A stretch of 64,000 nucleotides of DNA from Pirellulales bacterium (GTDB lineage Bacteria > Planctomycetota > Planctomycetia > Pirellulales > Lacipirellulaceae), in NCBI GenBank assembly GCA_028279215.1, contig JANQOF010000062.1:20208-84207 (forward strand), in the 5' to 3' direction. Below the pieces are notes generated by a model. It worked only from the letters and a program-made list of their open reading frames with translations, was not told the DNA's origin and did no database searches. Below are positions 53,016 through 63,934 of the stretch, in pieces. A program made the translations under genes and the position numbers. Each line of letters starts with the position of its first letter. Positions within the stretch are counted from its first letter, which is position 1.

Positions 53016-54083
53016 TCACACGCCCACCAGCTGTGCGAATACGCTTCGGGCGAGAGCAACGTCGTCGGTGCCTGATACAATGGCCCGGCCGTCGGGAAAG
53101 ATAGTGATGGTGTGCCTATCAGTTTCCGCGCGGAGAAGATACTGGTTCGCGAAGGTATCCGCCGCATCATCAAGCGACTCCGCAAGCGAAGTCAGGTCGA
53201 GCGATTGCGCGATGTCGGGCCGCAGTTGCACGGCGTTGCGGCCGCACAGGATGGCCGACTGGCTGCCGCGACGGCCGTCGAGCCACACGTAGTCGCGCTG
53301 GGAGCAAACTCGGCAGTTGCCATCCGCTTGAAGCTTCGACAGGTCGACTTGCCGTAGCGTGTTCCGCCAGAGGTCGACGACAGTGAGCTTGCGGTTGATT
53401 GCCTCGCGGTTGCCGCTGAGCAACTTCATGGCCTCGGCCGATTGGATGGCAGCCACCAAATTCGCCGCAGGACCGAGCACGCCGACAGTGTCACAGGTAG
53501 GCGTTGCACCAGGTGGCGGTGGTTCGGCAAGCATGCATGCGAGGCAGGCGGTTTCGCCGGGAACGATCGTAAGGCCCTGGCCTTCGGCGCCAATCACGCC
53601 GCCATAGACCCAAGGCGTTTCGGTTGCGTGGGCAAAGTCGTTTAGCAAGAAACGCACTTCGAAGTTGTCGGTACCATCGACCACCACGTCGCAATCACCC
53701 GCCAGGTCGGCAACGTTCTTGTGCGTCACGTCGGCCACGATCGGTTCCACGGTCACTCTCGAGTTGATGGCCCGCAGCTTATTGGCTGCCGCGACGGCTT
53801 TCGGTAAGCCCAAAGCGACGTCGGCTTCATCGTACAACACTTGGCGTTGCAAGTTGGAGATTTCCAGGAAGTCGCGGTCGACAATCCGCACATGCCCTAC
53901 CCCGCTGCGAACCAGCGTGTTGGCGATGGCTGAGCCAAGCGCACCGCATCCGCACACGAGTACTCGACTGGTCAATAGGCGCTGTTGTCCTGCTTTTCCC
54001 AGCGGCGCGTACCGCACTTGGCGCGAGTAGCGTTCAAAGGAGTCGGAGTTTTCTGGCACAGCAAGCGTCTCTACAAGTGCCAT
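53016..54083 (-). CDS. ThiF/MoeB/HesA family adenylyltransferase
   Basis: The 355-residue protein is an E1-like enzyme: RYSRQVRYAPLGKAGQQRLL, VLVCGCGALGSAIANTLVRS with the ATP-binding loop, RDFLEISNLQRQVLY, VVDGTDNFEVRFLLND and paired cysteine motifs (CLACML, CRVCSQ) for structural zinc. These proteins adenylate the C-terminal glycine of ThiS- or MoaD-like carriers. The extension of about 100 residues after the core (QSAILCGRNAVQLRPDIAQS) is common in planctomycete homologues. No carrier gene is adjacent. It is divergent from the GH92 gene. Confidence 0.9.
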   Translation of the reverse strand: MALVETLAVPENSDSFERYSRQVRYAPLGKAGQQRLLTSRVLVCGCGALGSAIANTLVRSGVGHVRIVDRDFLEISNLQRQVLYDEADVALGLPKAVAAANKLRAINSRVTVEPIVADVTHKNVADLAGDCDVVVDGTDNFEVRFLLNDFAHATETPWVYGGVIGAEGQGLTIVPGETACLACMLAEPPPPGATPTCDTVGVLGPAANLVAAIQSAEAMKLLSGNREAINRKLTVVDLWRNTLRQVDLSKLQADGNCRVCSQRDYVWLDGRRGSQSAILCGRNAVQLRPDIAQSLDLTSLAESLDDAADTFANQYLLRAETDRHTITIFPDGRAIVSGTDDVALARSVFAQLVGV

Positions 54084-54234
54084 GGCAATCGGCGGTAGAC
54101 CGCGGCGTTACTCGATTGTAGTGCGTCGCGGGTCGAACTTCTCTAGAATGCACTTCCCGCCGTTAATTGTCCAGCAAGCACTTAGGTTGCTCCCATCCTT
54201 GCTGGGCCCGCACGATTCGCAAGTGGAGAGTTTG

Positions 54235-56385
54235 ATGAGGCTTTGTGCCCATTTCGTGATTGCGGTTGTCTATCTGTTGACAGGACTATTGCCTAGTCGA
54301 GCGGAAGACCGAATTGTCGATTTGGTCGATCCGTTTCTTGGAACGGCTCCGCTAAACAATGCGGAGGTTATCGGCTTCAAACCACCCTGGCGGGTATGGG
54401 CCGGATTAACCTTCCCGGGCGCATCGCTTCCCAATGCCATGGTGCAGTTGAGTCCCATCACCGAGTTCCGCAGTGGGGCGGGCTACGAGTACGAAGACGA
54501 AACTATCTACGCATTTACTCACACCAACAAGGGGCACTGGAACCTGTGCTACATTCCAATCCTACCGGTAACCGGGAATGTCGATCCCAGCGATTACGGA
54601 TCAACGTTCAGGCACGAGAACGAGTCCGCGTCGCCCGGATACTACCAGGTGAAGCTCGATCGCTATCGCATTAACGCCGAGCTAACTGCCACACTGCGGT
54701 GTGGTTTTCACCGTTACACGTATCCCGCTGGTGAAACGAAGAAGCTGCTATTGAACTTAGGCGTCTCAAACGAGAGGATACGCGAATGGGGTCTTGAGCA
54801 AGTCGGCGATCAAGCGTTCGAAGGATTTCAGGATGCTCGCGAGAAGGTGTACTTCTACGCAACGACGAATTGCCCAATCAAGAGCATTGATCAAGTGCGG
54901 CGGTCGCGGCGGCGCAACTTGACGATCGTTACGTTTGAAGATGGCGAAGAACCGCTCGAAGTCAGAATTGGCCTTTCGTTCGTCAGCACCGACAACGCTA
55001 GAGCCAACTTAGAGGCAGAACTTGCCACCAGTAGCTTTGGCGAAGTTCGTGCGGCGGCTGCCAGCACCTGGGAGCGTGTCCTCTCCAAAATCAAGGTTAG
55101 CGGCGGCACATCGCGTGAGCGAGGATTGTTTTATTCGTGTCTGTACCGATCCATGCTATGGCCCGCGTTGCGGAGCGATGTGAACCGCGAGTTTTCCGAC
55201 CAGGGCGGCAACGTGATCAAGAAGGACTTTGACTACTATACTAACCCGTCGTTGTGGGACGACTACCGAAATAAGCTTGTGTTGCTTGCCATTCTCGAGC
55301 CGGAGGTCACATGCGACGTGATTCAATCGATGATTGACCGCGGCAATGTGACAGGCTTTATGCCCACCTTTTTCCACGGTGACCATGCTGCCCCTTTCAT
55401 TGCTGGTAGCTACCTGCGCGGACTTCGCGATTACGACGTACCGCGGGCATATGAATTGCTCGTCGCCAATGCAACGCTCGAGAGCAAAGCTCGACCGTAT
55501 CTCGACGAGTACATTTCGTGCGGCTATGTATCAACACCCGCGATCGACAATCCGATGGTCGAAACCAAGGCTAAAGCGGGCGTCACTAAGACGCTGGAGT
55601 ACGCATACGATGACTATGCGGTAGCACTCCTTGCTAACGAGTTAGGTGACGAGAAAACGCACCAAGAAATGGTGAGGCGCGCCGGCAACTACGCCAATGT
55701 GTTCGACCCGTCAACGGGCCTAATGCGTGGACGCCTTGACAGTGGCCAATGGGTGGAGCCATTCGACGCCAGATATCCGTACTATGAATACATGTACCGC
55801 GAAGCAAACGCGTGGCAGTCGTCGTTCTTTGTGCCGCACGATACTGAAGGTCTCGTCGCGCGGTTCTCAAGTCCGACTATGTTCGAGCAACAGGTAGATC
55901 GGCTGTTCTCCATTCCGTGGGATTCGCGCCATATCGCCAGAAATGTCACCTGCTTTATTGGCCAATACTGCCACGGCAACCAACCCGATCACGGTTTCCC
56001 CTACCTTTACTACTGGGTTGGCAAGCAAGAGAAGTCGCAGGTCATACTGAAGGAAATCATGACGAGATTCTACGGAATGGACGACGGGCGGACGCTATGT
56101 GGAATGGACGACGCGGGGGAAATGTCGTCCTGGTATGTGTTTAACGCGATCGGGATCTACCCTTACTCGCCGGCGGACCCAGAGTACATTGTGTGCGTTC
56201 CGGTATTCGATAAGGTAGAACTCACCGTAGGCGACAATGTGCTCAACATAGAGAAGCGCGGCGAGGGGATCCGCATCCGACAAATCACCTGCGACAGTCA
56301 GAGGGTGCCGGGCTATTTCATACCGCACGCGCTACTTGTTGATGGTGAGAAACTGGTGATCGACGTGAACGCTGTGACAAACTAA
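54235..56385 (+). CDS. GH92 family glycoside hydrolase (alpha-mannosidase-like)
   Basis: The 716-residue protein has a signal peptide (HFVIAVVYLLTGLLPSRA) and the GH92 pattern: VDPFLGTAPLNN, RVWAGLTFPGASLPNAMVQL, YAFTHTNKGHWN, SLWDDYRNKLVLLAILEPEV, CGYVSTPAIDN, TLEYAYDDYAVALLANELGD and GMDDAGEMSSWYVFNAIGIY, which carries the acidic pair of the active site. GH92 enzymes are calcium-dependent exo-acting alpha-mannosidases. ATG 54235 has GGAGAG upstream. The 3' end overlaps the convergent gene at 56382 by 4 bp. Confidence 0.9.
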   Translation: MRLCAHFVIAVVYLLTGLLPSRAEDRIVDLVDPFLGTAPLNNAEVIGFKPPWRVWAGLTFPGASLPNAMVQLSPITEFRSGAGYEYEDETIYAFTHTNKGHWNLCYIPILPVTGNVDPSDYGSTFRHENESASPGYYQVKLDRYRINAELTATLRCGFHRYTYPAGETKKLLLNLGVSNERIREWGLEQVGDQAFEGFQDAREKVYFYATTNCPIKSIDQVRRSRRRNLTIVTFEDGEEPLEVRIGLSFVSTDNARANLEAELATSSFGEVRAAAASTWERVLSKIKVSGGTSRERGLFYSCLYRSMLWPALRSDVNREFSDQGGNVIKKDFDYYTNPSLWDDYRNKLVLLAILEPEVTCDVIQSMIDRGNVTGFMPTFFHGDHAAPFIAGSYLRGLRDYDVPRAYELLVANATLESKARPYLDEYISCGYVSTPAIDNPMVETKAKAGVTKTLEYAYDDYAVALLANELGDEKTHQEMVRRAGNYANVFDPSTGLMRGRLDSGQWVEPFDARYPYYEYMYREANAWQSSFFVPHDTEGLVARFSSPTMFEQQVDRLFSIPWDSRHIARNVTCFIGQYCHGNQPDHGFPYLYYWVGKQEKSQVILKEIMTRFYGMDDGRTLCGMDDAGEMSSWYVFNAIGIYPYSPADPEYIVCVPVFDKVELTVGDNVLNIEKRGEGIRIRQITCDSQRVPGYFIPHALLVDGEKLVIDVNAVTN

Positions 56386-56717
56386 CCCGCGCGTTTCGAC
56401 AGCTCTACCCGAGTTGTATGTGTACAGATGCGCGCTTCATTCTGGTTTACCACCAGTTCGATTTCGTACTCCATCGCCAGATCGTCCGTCGAATAACACG
56501 GATCGATAACTGTCGCTCGGAGTGCGTCGTCGCTGGTAGGTTCGAGCTTGAACTCCGCAGGCAAGGTGTGCGCTTGCTGGCTATACGGTCCGCGCACTAC
56601 GCCCGTAAGCGTCGCGCCAATCGGTAGCGGCTCCGCCAACTCCGGGCGGACGATGAGCACAGCTCGGGTTTCGTCGGCAGCCGTGCAACGTATCGCAGCG
56701 CCACTAATCAAGTTCAT
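56382..56717 (-). CDS. Small hypothetical protein coupled to uvrA
   Basis: The 111-residue protein starts at ATG 56717 within the last codons of uvrA and overlaps it by 14 bp. It reads [40 protein letters not shown] and YEIELVVNQNEARICTHTTR, a beta-rich pattern without membrane segment. I do not know the family. Translational coupling to uvrA suggests co-expression, but no role in repair can be claimed. Confidence 0.6.
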   Translation of the reverse strand: MNLISGAAIRCTAADETRAVLIVRPELAEPLPIGATLTGVVRGPYSQQAHTLPAEFKLEPTSDDALRATVIDPCYSTDDLAMEYEIELVVNQNEARICTHTTRVELSKRAG

Positions 56718-59568
56718 TCTCCTGCCGACGGGCATCTTCAATGGCACGGGCCTGCCTGGCCAACGCATGGGCCAACACTTGCCCAGTCGCCGACTCCTTG
56801 CATCTGGCAACCTCTTCAGGTGTTCCTTGGACGACCACTTGTCCACCGTCACCTGCAGCACCAGGGCCTAAGTCGATTATATAGTCGGCCGCCTGCAACA
56901 AAGGCAAGCCGTGTTCGACGACAAGTATCGAATGGCCAACGTCGATGAGGGCATCGAAGCAATCGACTAGCTGCACGACGTCCGAAAAATGGAGCCCCGT
57001 CGAAGGTTCGTCGAGGATGAACAACGTTCGCCCGCGGCGCTTGGCCGACAGGTAACCGGCGAGCTTCAGACGCTGCGCCTCGCCGCCCGACAGCGTGTTT
57101 GCCGGCTGACCAAGTCGAACATAGTGCAACCCGACATCGAGCAAGCACTTGAGCTTTGCTTGCAGCTTGGGGTGGCCACGGAAGAAACGAAACGCATCGT
57201 ACACCGTCATTTCGAGCACTTCGTCGATCGAAACTCCGCGATAAAGCACGTTGAGCACTTCGGGCTTGTACCTTCGGCCCTGGCATTCGTCGCAAGTCAT
57301 GTAGACGTCGGCCAGAAACTGCATGTCGACTTCGATTTGCCCAGCCCCGCCGCACCGTTCGCAACGCCCTCCTTCGACGTTGAAACTGAAATGACTCGCC
57401 GATAGCCCACGAAGCGACGCTTCGGGCTGTTCGGCGAAAACACTGCGGATGGGGTCGAATGCCTTCACGTAGGTGACTGGGTTCGACCGCGGGGAGCGGG
57501 CGACGGGCGATTGGTCGATGAGTACCACGTCTTCGAGTTGCCCGCTGCCGAGCAGGTCGTCGCATTCGCCCGGTGACTGGTCGCCTTTGCCATTTGACTT
57601 ATGCAGTCGGGTTGCTAGCGCCGGATAGAGTGTCTGTTCAACGAGTGTGCTCTTACCAGCCCCGCTTACCCCCGTGACCGCGACAAACAAGCCCAGCGGG
57701 AACTCGACAGTAATGCTCTTCAGGTTGTTGCTACGTGCACCAACGATCTTCAACGCACCACTGGTGGGTGGGCGACGGTTGTCCGCGTCGCCAATCAGCC
57801 GCCGGCCCGCAAGCCAGTCGCCCGTCGGGCTACCTGCAGCCGACGGAAGTTCCGCTGGCGGCCCCTGAAACACCACCTGCCCTCCTTCAGTTCCCGCCAG
57901 CGGCCCAAACTCGACCACCTCGTCGGCTCCGGTGATTAACTGCTCGTCGTGCTCCACGACCAGCACGGTATTTCCTCGGTCGCGAAGCTTGCGAATCGAA
58001 TCGATCAGCCGCAGCGAGTCAGTACGGTGGAGGCCGGTGGTCGGCTCGTCGAGCACGTACAGCATATCGACCAACGAGGACCCAAGCGTCGTGGTCATGG
58101 CCACGCGCTGAGCCTCTCCCGTGCTTAGAGTGCGCAAGGGTCGATTGAGCGTTAGATAGTCGACGCCTACCTCGACCAGATAGCCTAAGCGCGGGACAAC
58201 GTCGCCCAAAATGGGTCGTGCGATTGCCGATTTCGCTTCGTCCAAATCGATGGCACTAAGCCATGTAACCGCATCGCGAATCTCCATCGCATAGACGTCG
58301 GCCAAGCTCTTGCCTGCGATCTTCACTGCAAGAGCTTCGGGGCGCAACCTTGCGCCGCGACATGCTGGGCAATCGTGGTACGAACGCCAGCGGCTGAGGA
58401 ACACCCGAAGATGCATCTTGTACTTACGCTTCTCAAGCCAACGAAAGAAGCCATCGAGGCCGCCAAACTCACGCTCACGAACGCCGTGCTGGACGATTTT
58501 CCGCTCAGCGTCGGTCAGCTCGCGATACGGGACCTCGACACGCAGGTCATAGTCGTCTGCCAGCGCAAGCAACTCATGCAGCTCGTGCTCGTACGCCGGC
58601 GTATTCCAGGGGGCAATCGCACCCTCTTTCAGGCTCTTCGAATCGTCGGGCACCACCTTGACCATATCGATTTCCGACACGCTGCCAAAACCTTCGCACT
58701 CACCGCACGCGCCGAGCGGGCTGTTGAAGTCGAGTAGTCGCGGCTCGGGGCGCAGTGCTGGTCGGTCACACTCGGCGCAATGCAGTGCGGTTCGGTAGTT
58801 GCGGCGCACCCAACAGCGCCCGTCGATTTCGACGTCGCCTTCGTCGTCGGCTACAAGAACAAAGCACTGCTCTTCTCCGCAGGCGAGTGCTGTTTCGATC
58901 GACTCTTGCGCGCGGCTTTCGGCAATGTTGCCGGCGGTTAATCGGTCGACAACCACCAGTACCTCATCCGTAGCGGAAAACTCTCCAACCGTCATCTCGT
59001 CGACGTCGACTGTCTTGTTGCCGACAACAAGGCGCAGAAAGCCCGCCTGGCGCAGTTCGTCTAACTCGATTTGCGACGCGTCGCCCGACAGGTCGCCGTT
59101 GCGAAACGTCAGCATCACGCGCGAACCTTCGGGTAGTTCCATCAATTCGGCGGCAATCGATTCGGGCGAGTGTTGCTCCACTGGCTGACCGCATTGAGCG
59201 CAGTGCACCAGCCCCACGCGTGCGAACATCACGCGCAGGTAATCTGCCACTTCGGTCGTAGTGGCCACGGTGGTGCGGTTCGATCGGCTCTGGTTTTGCT
59301 GGGTGACAGCGATAGTGGGCGGCACACCGTCGATGCGATCGGCGTCGGGCTTGTCGAGTTGCTCGAGAAACTGTCGAGTGTAGGCCGAGAAGCTCTCGAT
59401 GTACCGCCGCTGACCTTCGGCATGCAGCGTGTCGATCGCCATGCTCGTCTTGCCGCTACCGGACACGCCGCAAAACACGGTAAGTCGCCCCCGAGCAAGG
59501 TCGAGATCGACCTCATCCAGGTTGTGGGTTCGCGCCCCCCGCACCACGATCGGCTGGTTCGGTTTCAT
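56704..59568 (-). CDS. uvrA: UvrA-type excision repair ATPase
   Basis: The 954-residue protein has two ABC modules: [20 protein letters not shown] and [20 protein letters not shown] as Walker A loops, [11 protein letters not shown] and [12 protein letters not shown] as signatures, with [13 protein letters not shown] and [13 protein letters not shown]alker B. Zinc motifs are [15 protein letters not shown] and CERCGG with CDECQGRR. It detects DNA damage in nucleotide excision repair. Length and motifs suggest a UvrA of the class lacking some usual insertions; a second UvrA could exist elsewhere. ATG 59568 ([17 protein letters not shown]) is chosen over 59577. It is divergent from the GH5 gene. 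Confidence 0.93.
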   Translation of the reverse strand: MKPNQPIVVRGARTHNLDEVDLDLARGRLTVFCGVSGSGKTSMAIDTLHAEGQRRYIESFSAYTRQFLEQLDKPDADRIDGVPPTIAVTQQNQSRSNRTTVATTTEVADYLRVMFARVGLVHCAQCGQPVEQHSPESIAAELMELPEGSRVMLTFRNGDLSGDASQIELDELRQAGFLRLVVGNKTVDVDEMTVGEFSATDEVLVVVDRLTAGNIAESRAQESIETALACGEEQCFVLVADDEGDVEIDGRCWVRRNYRTALHCAECDRPALRPEPRLLDFNSPLGACGECEGFGSVSEIDMVKVVPDDSKSLKEGAIAPWNTPAYEHELHELLALADDYDLRVEVPYRELTDAERKIVQHGVREREFGGLDGFFRWLEKRKYKMHLRVFLSRWRSYHDCPACRGARLRPEALAVKIAGKSLADVYAMEIRDAVTWLSAIDLDEAKSAIARPILGDVVPRLGYLVEVGVDYLTLNRPLRTLSTGEAQRVAMTTTLGSSLVDMLYVLDEPTTGLHRTDSLRLIDSIRKLRDRGNTVLVVEHDEQLITGADEVVEFGPLAGTEGGQVVFQGPPAELPSAAGSPTGDWLAGRRLIGDADNRRPPTSGALKIVGARSNNLKSITVEFPLGLFVAVTGVSGAGKSTLVEQTLYPALATRLHKSNGKGDQSPGECDDLLGSGQLEDVVLIDQSPVARSPRSNPVTYVKAFDPIRSVFAEQPEASLRGLSASHFSFNVEGGRCERCGGAGQIEVDMQFLADVYMTCDECQGRRYKPEVLNVLYRGVSIDEVLEMTVYDAFRFFRGHPKLQAKLKCLLDVGLHYVRLGQPANTLSGGEAQRLKLAGYLSAKRRGRTLFILDEPSTGLHFSDVVQLVDCFDALIDVGHSILVVEHGLPLLQAADYIIDLGPGAAGDGGQVVVQGTPEEVARCKESATGQVLAHALARQARAIEDARRQENELD

Positions 59569-59758
59569 ACGGCACAAGATAATGCCGGGTGGAAAAACCG
59601 TTCATGATAGTTCGCCCATAACCATCGGGCCAGCCAGGGGAGATTTCTTGCGGGTGAACCGCAGGCCAACCCAGTTTGTTTGTTGCAAAATCTGCAGACT
59701 ACACGCTACGTTGAAGGTACGTCGATCGAGAATCGGCTATTCAAGTTTGGAGAGAAGC

Positions 59759-61825
59759 ATGGATTTTCGCAACGCGAGACGTGCCCTTGCTTGCATGTCG
59801 CTAATAGCGACCGGTTCGGTTGCCGCCGCCGTTCCTCTCACCGGAGTGAACCTTGCTGGAGCCGATTTTGGCGAGAACCACTTGCCCGGTACGTACAACA
59901 TCGACTACACGTATCCAGCAGCCGCCGAAGTCGACTACTACGTTGGCAAGGACGTGAATACCATTCGCTTGCCGTTTCGGTGGGAACGCCTGCAACGGTT
60001 GGCTGGCGCCGCGCTCGACGCGGCCGAGTTTGCTCGTCTCGATGCCGTGGTCGACTATGCGACAGCGCAGGGCGTGCAGGTTCTGCTCGATCCTCACAAC
60101 TACGCTCGCTACTTTGGAGACGTGATTGGCGGTGGCGTGGTTAGCAACGACGACTTCGCTGACTTCTGGTCGCGACTGGCCACCCAGTACCGCGACAACC
60201 CGAGGGTGATGTTCGGCTTGGTCAACGAACCCAACTCGATGCCCACCGAGCAATGGCTATCGGCGGCAAACGCGGCCATCGCGGCCATTCGCGCGGCTGG
60301 TGCCAATAACACAGTGTTCGTACCAGGCAACGCTTGGAGCGGCGCGCACAGTTGGAACCAATCGTGGTATGGCGCCTCGAACGCACAAGTGATGACAGGA
60401 ATCGTCGACCCTGCAAACAACTACGTCATTGAGGTGCATCAGTACCTGAACGGAAATTCCTCAGGAGCCGATAGCGAAATCGTGAGCGAGACGATCGGGC
60501 AGGAACGATTGGTTGCCTTTACCAACTGGGCGCGGACCAACAACCTGCGAGCGTTCCTGGGAGAGTTTGCAGTCGCCAACTCGACGGTCGGCGATGCGGC
60601 GAATCAAGTCGGCGACGAGGCGATCAACCACATGCTCGACTACATGGAAGCCAACGACGACGTATGGCTTGGCTGGACGTGGTGGGCGGGTGGACCGTGG
60701 TGGGGCGAATACCAGTTTACCATCGAACCACAAAACCTGAACGGCGGCAACCCAACCGATCGACCCGTCATGAACTTGATTGAACCTCGTCTTGTTGGCA
60801 TCTCGGAATTGCCTGGCGACTACAACGGCGACGGCGCCGTCAACGTCGCCGACTACACGACTTGGCGAGACAACTTCGGATCGGCTGACGATCTAAATGG
60901 CAACGGCATCAACGACGGGGCGGTCAACGTCCTCGATTACGTGTTGTGGAAACAGCAGTTCGGCCAGGTTGCGCCCGCTTCTGGCACACTTCAAGGCGTG
61001 CCCGAGCCAACGGCGCGAACTTTCGCGACGGTCTTACTTGCGGTGTCGTTGTTGGTCTGGAGACGGACTGGCAACAAGGAAGAACTTGGACTTCCCCAAC
61101 ACAAGCCTCTAGAAGGGGCCATCATGGTTCGCGCTCCGATCCCTGCCACAATTATGTGCGTTCTCGCTTCGTTTTCGGTCGCCAAGGAGGATGGCGATGT
61201 CGTCAAGCTGTTCAATGGCGACAACCTCGATGGTTGGCGCATGGACGTTCCCGCGTTCGACGACAACCCCAGTGCTCCGCAGCCGTTCATCGTTCGCAGC
61301 GGGCTACTAGTGAGTCTTGGCACTCCTGGCGGGCATCTGATTACGGATGACGAGTTCGACAACTACCGCCTCGACGTCGAGTATCGTTTCGCCGGAAGGC
61401 CCGGCAACTGCGGCGTGTTGGTGCACTCCCGTAAGCCGCGGCGTTTGTATGATATGTTCCCGCAGTCAATCGAAGTGCAAATGATGCACAAGAACGCCGG
61501 TGACTTCTGGTGCATTGGCGAAGACATCATCGTAGAGAACATGGTGGAACGTCGTGGCCCTAAGGAAACGTGGGGGGTCGATGGCAACAAGGCGCGGCGC
61601 ATCAAGAACCTTACCGACGACTCCGAAAACCCCGTCGGCGAGTGGAACTCGATGACGATCGAGTGCGTTGACGACGAGGTAACGGTGTGGGTAAATTGCG
61701 AGTTGGTGAACCGCGGCGCCAACTGCACCGCAGCGAAGGGAGCAATTGCGCTGCAGGCCGAGGGTTCGGAGGTGGAATTTCGCCGAGTCGACCTGACACC
61801 AATCAAGCATGAAAACTTGGAATGA
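59759..61825 (+). CDS. GH5-like cellulase with dockerin and PEP-CTERM, in frame with a DUF1080 domain
   Basis: The 688-residue reading frame contains two proteins' worth of sequence. Residues 1-440 are a GH5-like endoglucanase with signal peptide, [30 protein letters not shown] (acid glutamate), [11 protein letters not shown] (nucleophile glutamate), then a dockerin-like pair ([20 protein letters not shown] and [17 protein letters not shown]) and [20 protein letters not shown] with WRR. At residue 456 a new ATG (61124) starts a signal peptide ([17 protein letters not shown]) and a DUF1080/3-keto-disaccharide hydrolase domain ([31 protein letters not shown]). There is no stop between. Independent starts are possible, since AGAAGGGG precedes 61124. 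Confidence 0.85.
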   Translation: MDFRNARRALACMSLIATGSVAAAVPLTGVNLAGADFGENHLPGTYNIDYTYPAAAEVDYYVGKDVNTIRLPFRWERLQRLAGAALDAAEFARLDAVVDYATAQGVQVLLDPHNYARYFGDVIGGGVVSNDDFADFWSRLATQYRDNPRVMFGLVNEPNSMPTEQWLSAANAAIAAIRAAGANNTVFVPGNAWSGAHSWNQSWYGASNAQVMTGIVDPANNYVIEVHQYLNGNSSGADSEIVSETIGQERLVAFTNWARTNNLRAFLGEFAVANSTVGDAANQVGDEAINHMLDYMEANDDVWLGWTWWAGGPWWGEYQFTIEPQNLNGGNPTDRPVMNLIEPRLVGISELPGDYNGDGAVNVADYTTWRDNFGSADDLNGNGINDGAVNVLDYVLWKQQFGQVAPASGTLQGVPEPTARTFATVLLAVSLLVWRRTGNKEELGLPQHKPLEGAIMVRAPIPATIMCVLASFSVAKEDGDVVKLFNGDNLDGWRMDVPAFDDNPSAPQPFIVRSGLLVSLGTPGGHLITDDEFDNYRLDVEYRFAGRPGNCGVLVHSRKPRRLYDMFPQSIEVQMMHKNAGDFWCIGEDIIVENMVERRGPKETWGVDGNKARRIKNLTDDSENPVGEWNSMTIECVDDEVTVWVNCELVNRGANCTAAKGAIALQAEGSEVEFRRVDLTPIKHENLE

Positions 61826-62787
61826 CTGAGGCGACCGAAGCACGGCGTGTCGATCTGGAATCTCCGGGTAGCCTTCGCTGGTGGATTGGTTGGGTTTGCG
61901 TCGTGCTTTGCACCTCATTGGCCAGCTTCTGGGCGTTTTGGGGAGCCATGGAAGCGTTTCACGAAGGCTGGTGCATGCCGCTGCTTTGGCAGCGGTTGTT
62001 GCAGACGTTGGCCTATCTAACACCGGCGGCGTTGATCGCCCTCATTACCGCTTCAGCGATTCGGTGGCCGGTTCTCGGCGTCGTGGCAGGGCTCTCGATC
62101 GTGGCCTTTCTACTCACGGCTCAGGCGCTAGGATACAGTCGGTTTCCATGGCTGCTCTTGTTGCTCCTAGCAGGAGCGCCGGGGATGGCCGCAACGGCTC
62201 TCTACTTCGGTCGTCCAACGCCTCGCGGGCTGTCGATTGCTCTTGCGATTAGTGCACCTCTTGCGGTCGCCATACTGTCGGGCATTGGACCCGCAATTCG
62301 TGTTGCTGGTCGTTTCGACGATGGCGATCGAAGCATGCAGTTAATCGCGGGCAATGGGGTTGAGCTTGAGTGGGCTCCTGCGGGTCCCGGATGGGCGCGA
62401 AAAGGAAACGTCAACTATACCCAAACGATCGACCGAGTGACACGACTGTCATACGATGGCCAGACATTGATGAACGAGCCGCAAGATGTTTGGCGACTCC
62501 CAACCCGCGAGGAGGTTGTACGATCGCTGACGTGCTATGGTGAAAATGCTGGCGGACAATGGGATACGACAACCGCCGACGCTACGTACGGACGGACGCC
62601 GGACAAGGAATCGCCGTTGTGGGATCCGCATGCGCCGCTCATCTATCTTTGGACGGCCGACGAACTGGACGACCGGCGCGCCTGGATCGTTGTGTACCAC
62701 GGCGGAGTGTTTGCCAAGGACAAACAACTGGGTTCCGCAAGCATCGGGTTTCGAGCCGTTCGCGATCCCAGGCCGCAGCAGCGGTGA
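61822..62787 (+). CDS. Membrane protein with a C-terminal DUF1566-like domain
   Basis: The 321-residue protein has four or five membrane helices ([20 protein letters not shown] to [20 protein letters not shown]) and an extracytoplasmic domain of about 150 residues: [35 protein letters not shown] and IGFRAVRDP. The WRLPTREE and FRAVR elements resemble DUF1566/FGE-sulfatase-like C-terminal folds. Its start overlaps the previous stop (ATGA), so it is co-translated with the DUF1080 part. Confidence 0.7.
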   Translation: MTEATEARRVDLESPGSLRWWIGWVCVVLCTSLASFWAFWGAMEAFHEGWCMPLLWQRLLQTLAYLTPAALIALITASAIRWPVLGVVAGLSIVAFLLTAQALGYSRFPWLLLLLLAGAPGMAATALYFGRPTPRGLSIALAISAPLAVAILSGIGPAIRVAGRFDDGDRSMQLIAGNGVELEWAPAGPGWARKGNVNYTQTIDRVTRLSYDGQTLMNEPQDVWRLPTREEVVRSLTCYGENAGGQWDTTTADATYGRTPDKESPLWDPHAPLIYLWTADELDDRRAWIVVYHGGVFAKDKQLGSASIGFRAVRDPRPQQR

Positions 62788-62794
62788 GGGTGGG

Positions 62795-63934
62795 CTAAGC
62801 CGCCACCCGCATCGGAGCGCCGCAGAGGATTTCGCAGCAGCGATCGGCGATTACGTCCGCCGCGTCTGGGTGGGCGAGGCTTCGCATGGCGTCGCTCATC
62901 TGCTGGCGACGGGCGTGGTCGGCCGCAAGCACGCGAATCTCGCTGGCGAGTCGTTCGGTCAGTCGGTCACCCGCCTCCCATTCGTCGATCACCACGCACG
63001 CCCCCGCCTCTCGGTAAACCTCGGCGTTGGCCATTTGGTGATTCTCAGCGGCGTCAGGGAATGGCACCACGACAGCGGGCACACCAGCAAGGGCAAGCTC
63101 GGCAAGTGTGGTTCCGCCAGCACGGCAAACCACGAGGTCGGTCTCGAATAGCAGCGATGCCAGCTCGTCGATGTAGCTGACAGTGAGTATCTGCGAGTGG
63201 TCGCTCGGGTAACGGTCCTCAGTGGCCTGCAATTGCCCCTCGCCCGTCTGATGGACGATACGCCAATCGGCCAAGTCGTCGCCTAGTTGGTCGACGACTT
63301 GGGGCATGTGTTGATTGAGTGTCTGTGCACCGCCGGCCCCGCCTAAGACGACCAGCCGGCGCTCGCGCGGGGCGGATTCGTTCGTGTTGTTCGATTGCCA
63401 GTTGCGGTATTGGCGGATAAACCTTGGTCGAGCCGGTGTGCCGGTATGAACGAGATGCGCATCGGGCGCCAGGCTCGATTCGACTTCGCGGAAGCCAGTG
63501 CACACGGTTTCGACCATGCCCGAAAGCCAACGGGTGGTGCGGCCAGCAGTAGCGTTTTGCTCGAGGAGCAAGGTTGGAATACCTCGCCCCACCGCGGCGC
63601 GGACGGTCGCAGCACTGGCGAATCCGCCAAGGCCGATCACCAGCGAAGTTTGCTGTTCGCGCAGCATCCACGCGGCCGCCATATAACCGAGCGCGTTGTC
63701 GGTTACAAACCGCAGCGCTTCCAATGGGTTGTGCGGTGCCGGCTTGGCAGGCAGGGCAACGTAGTTGTGGCCCGCCGACCGAACCAGATGCCGCTCGAGC
63801 GGACGTCCAGTGCCAGCAAACAGCAACGATACGCCCGGCAAGCGAGCCTGGAGAGCTTCAGCGATGGCAAGGCCCGGGTACACGTGCCCTGGCGAACCGC
63901 CACCGGCAATGACAACTTCAAGGGAACTGGACAT
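62795..63934 (-). CDS. murG: UDP-GlcNAc:lipid I N-acetylglucosaminyltransferase MurG
   Basis: The 379-residue protein is GT28: VVIAGGGSPGHVYPGLAIAE with the G loop, GLGGFASAATVRAAVGRGIP, LLLEQNATAGRTTRWLSG, VVLGGAGGAQTLN and CRAGGTTLAELALAGVPAVV with PFPDAAENHQMANA. MurG makes lipid II at the inner membrane. Its presence indicates a conventional peptidoglycan pathway. ATG 63934 is preceded by a pyrimidine-rich leader with no clear ribosome binding site. It ends 7 bp from the convergent gene at 61822-62787. Confidence 0.95.
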   Translation of the reverse strand: MSSSLEVVIAGGGSPGHVYPGLAIAEALQARLPGVSLLFAGTGRPLERHLVRSAGHNYVALPAKPAPHNPLEALRFVTDNALGYMAAAWMLREQQTSLVIGLGGFASAATVRAAVGRGIPTLLLEQNATAGRTTRWLSGMVETVCTGFREVESSLAPDAHLVHTGTPARPRFIRQYRNWQSNNTNESAPRERRLVVLGGAGGAQTLNQHMPQVVDQLGDDLADWRIVHQTGEGQLQATEDRYPSDHSQILTVSYIDELASLLFETDLVVCRAGGTTLAELALAGVPAVVVPFPDAAENHQMANAEVYREAGACVVIDEWEAGDRLTERLASEIRVLAADHARRQQMSDAMRSLAHPDAADVIADRCCEILCGAPMRVAA

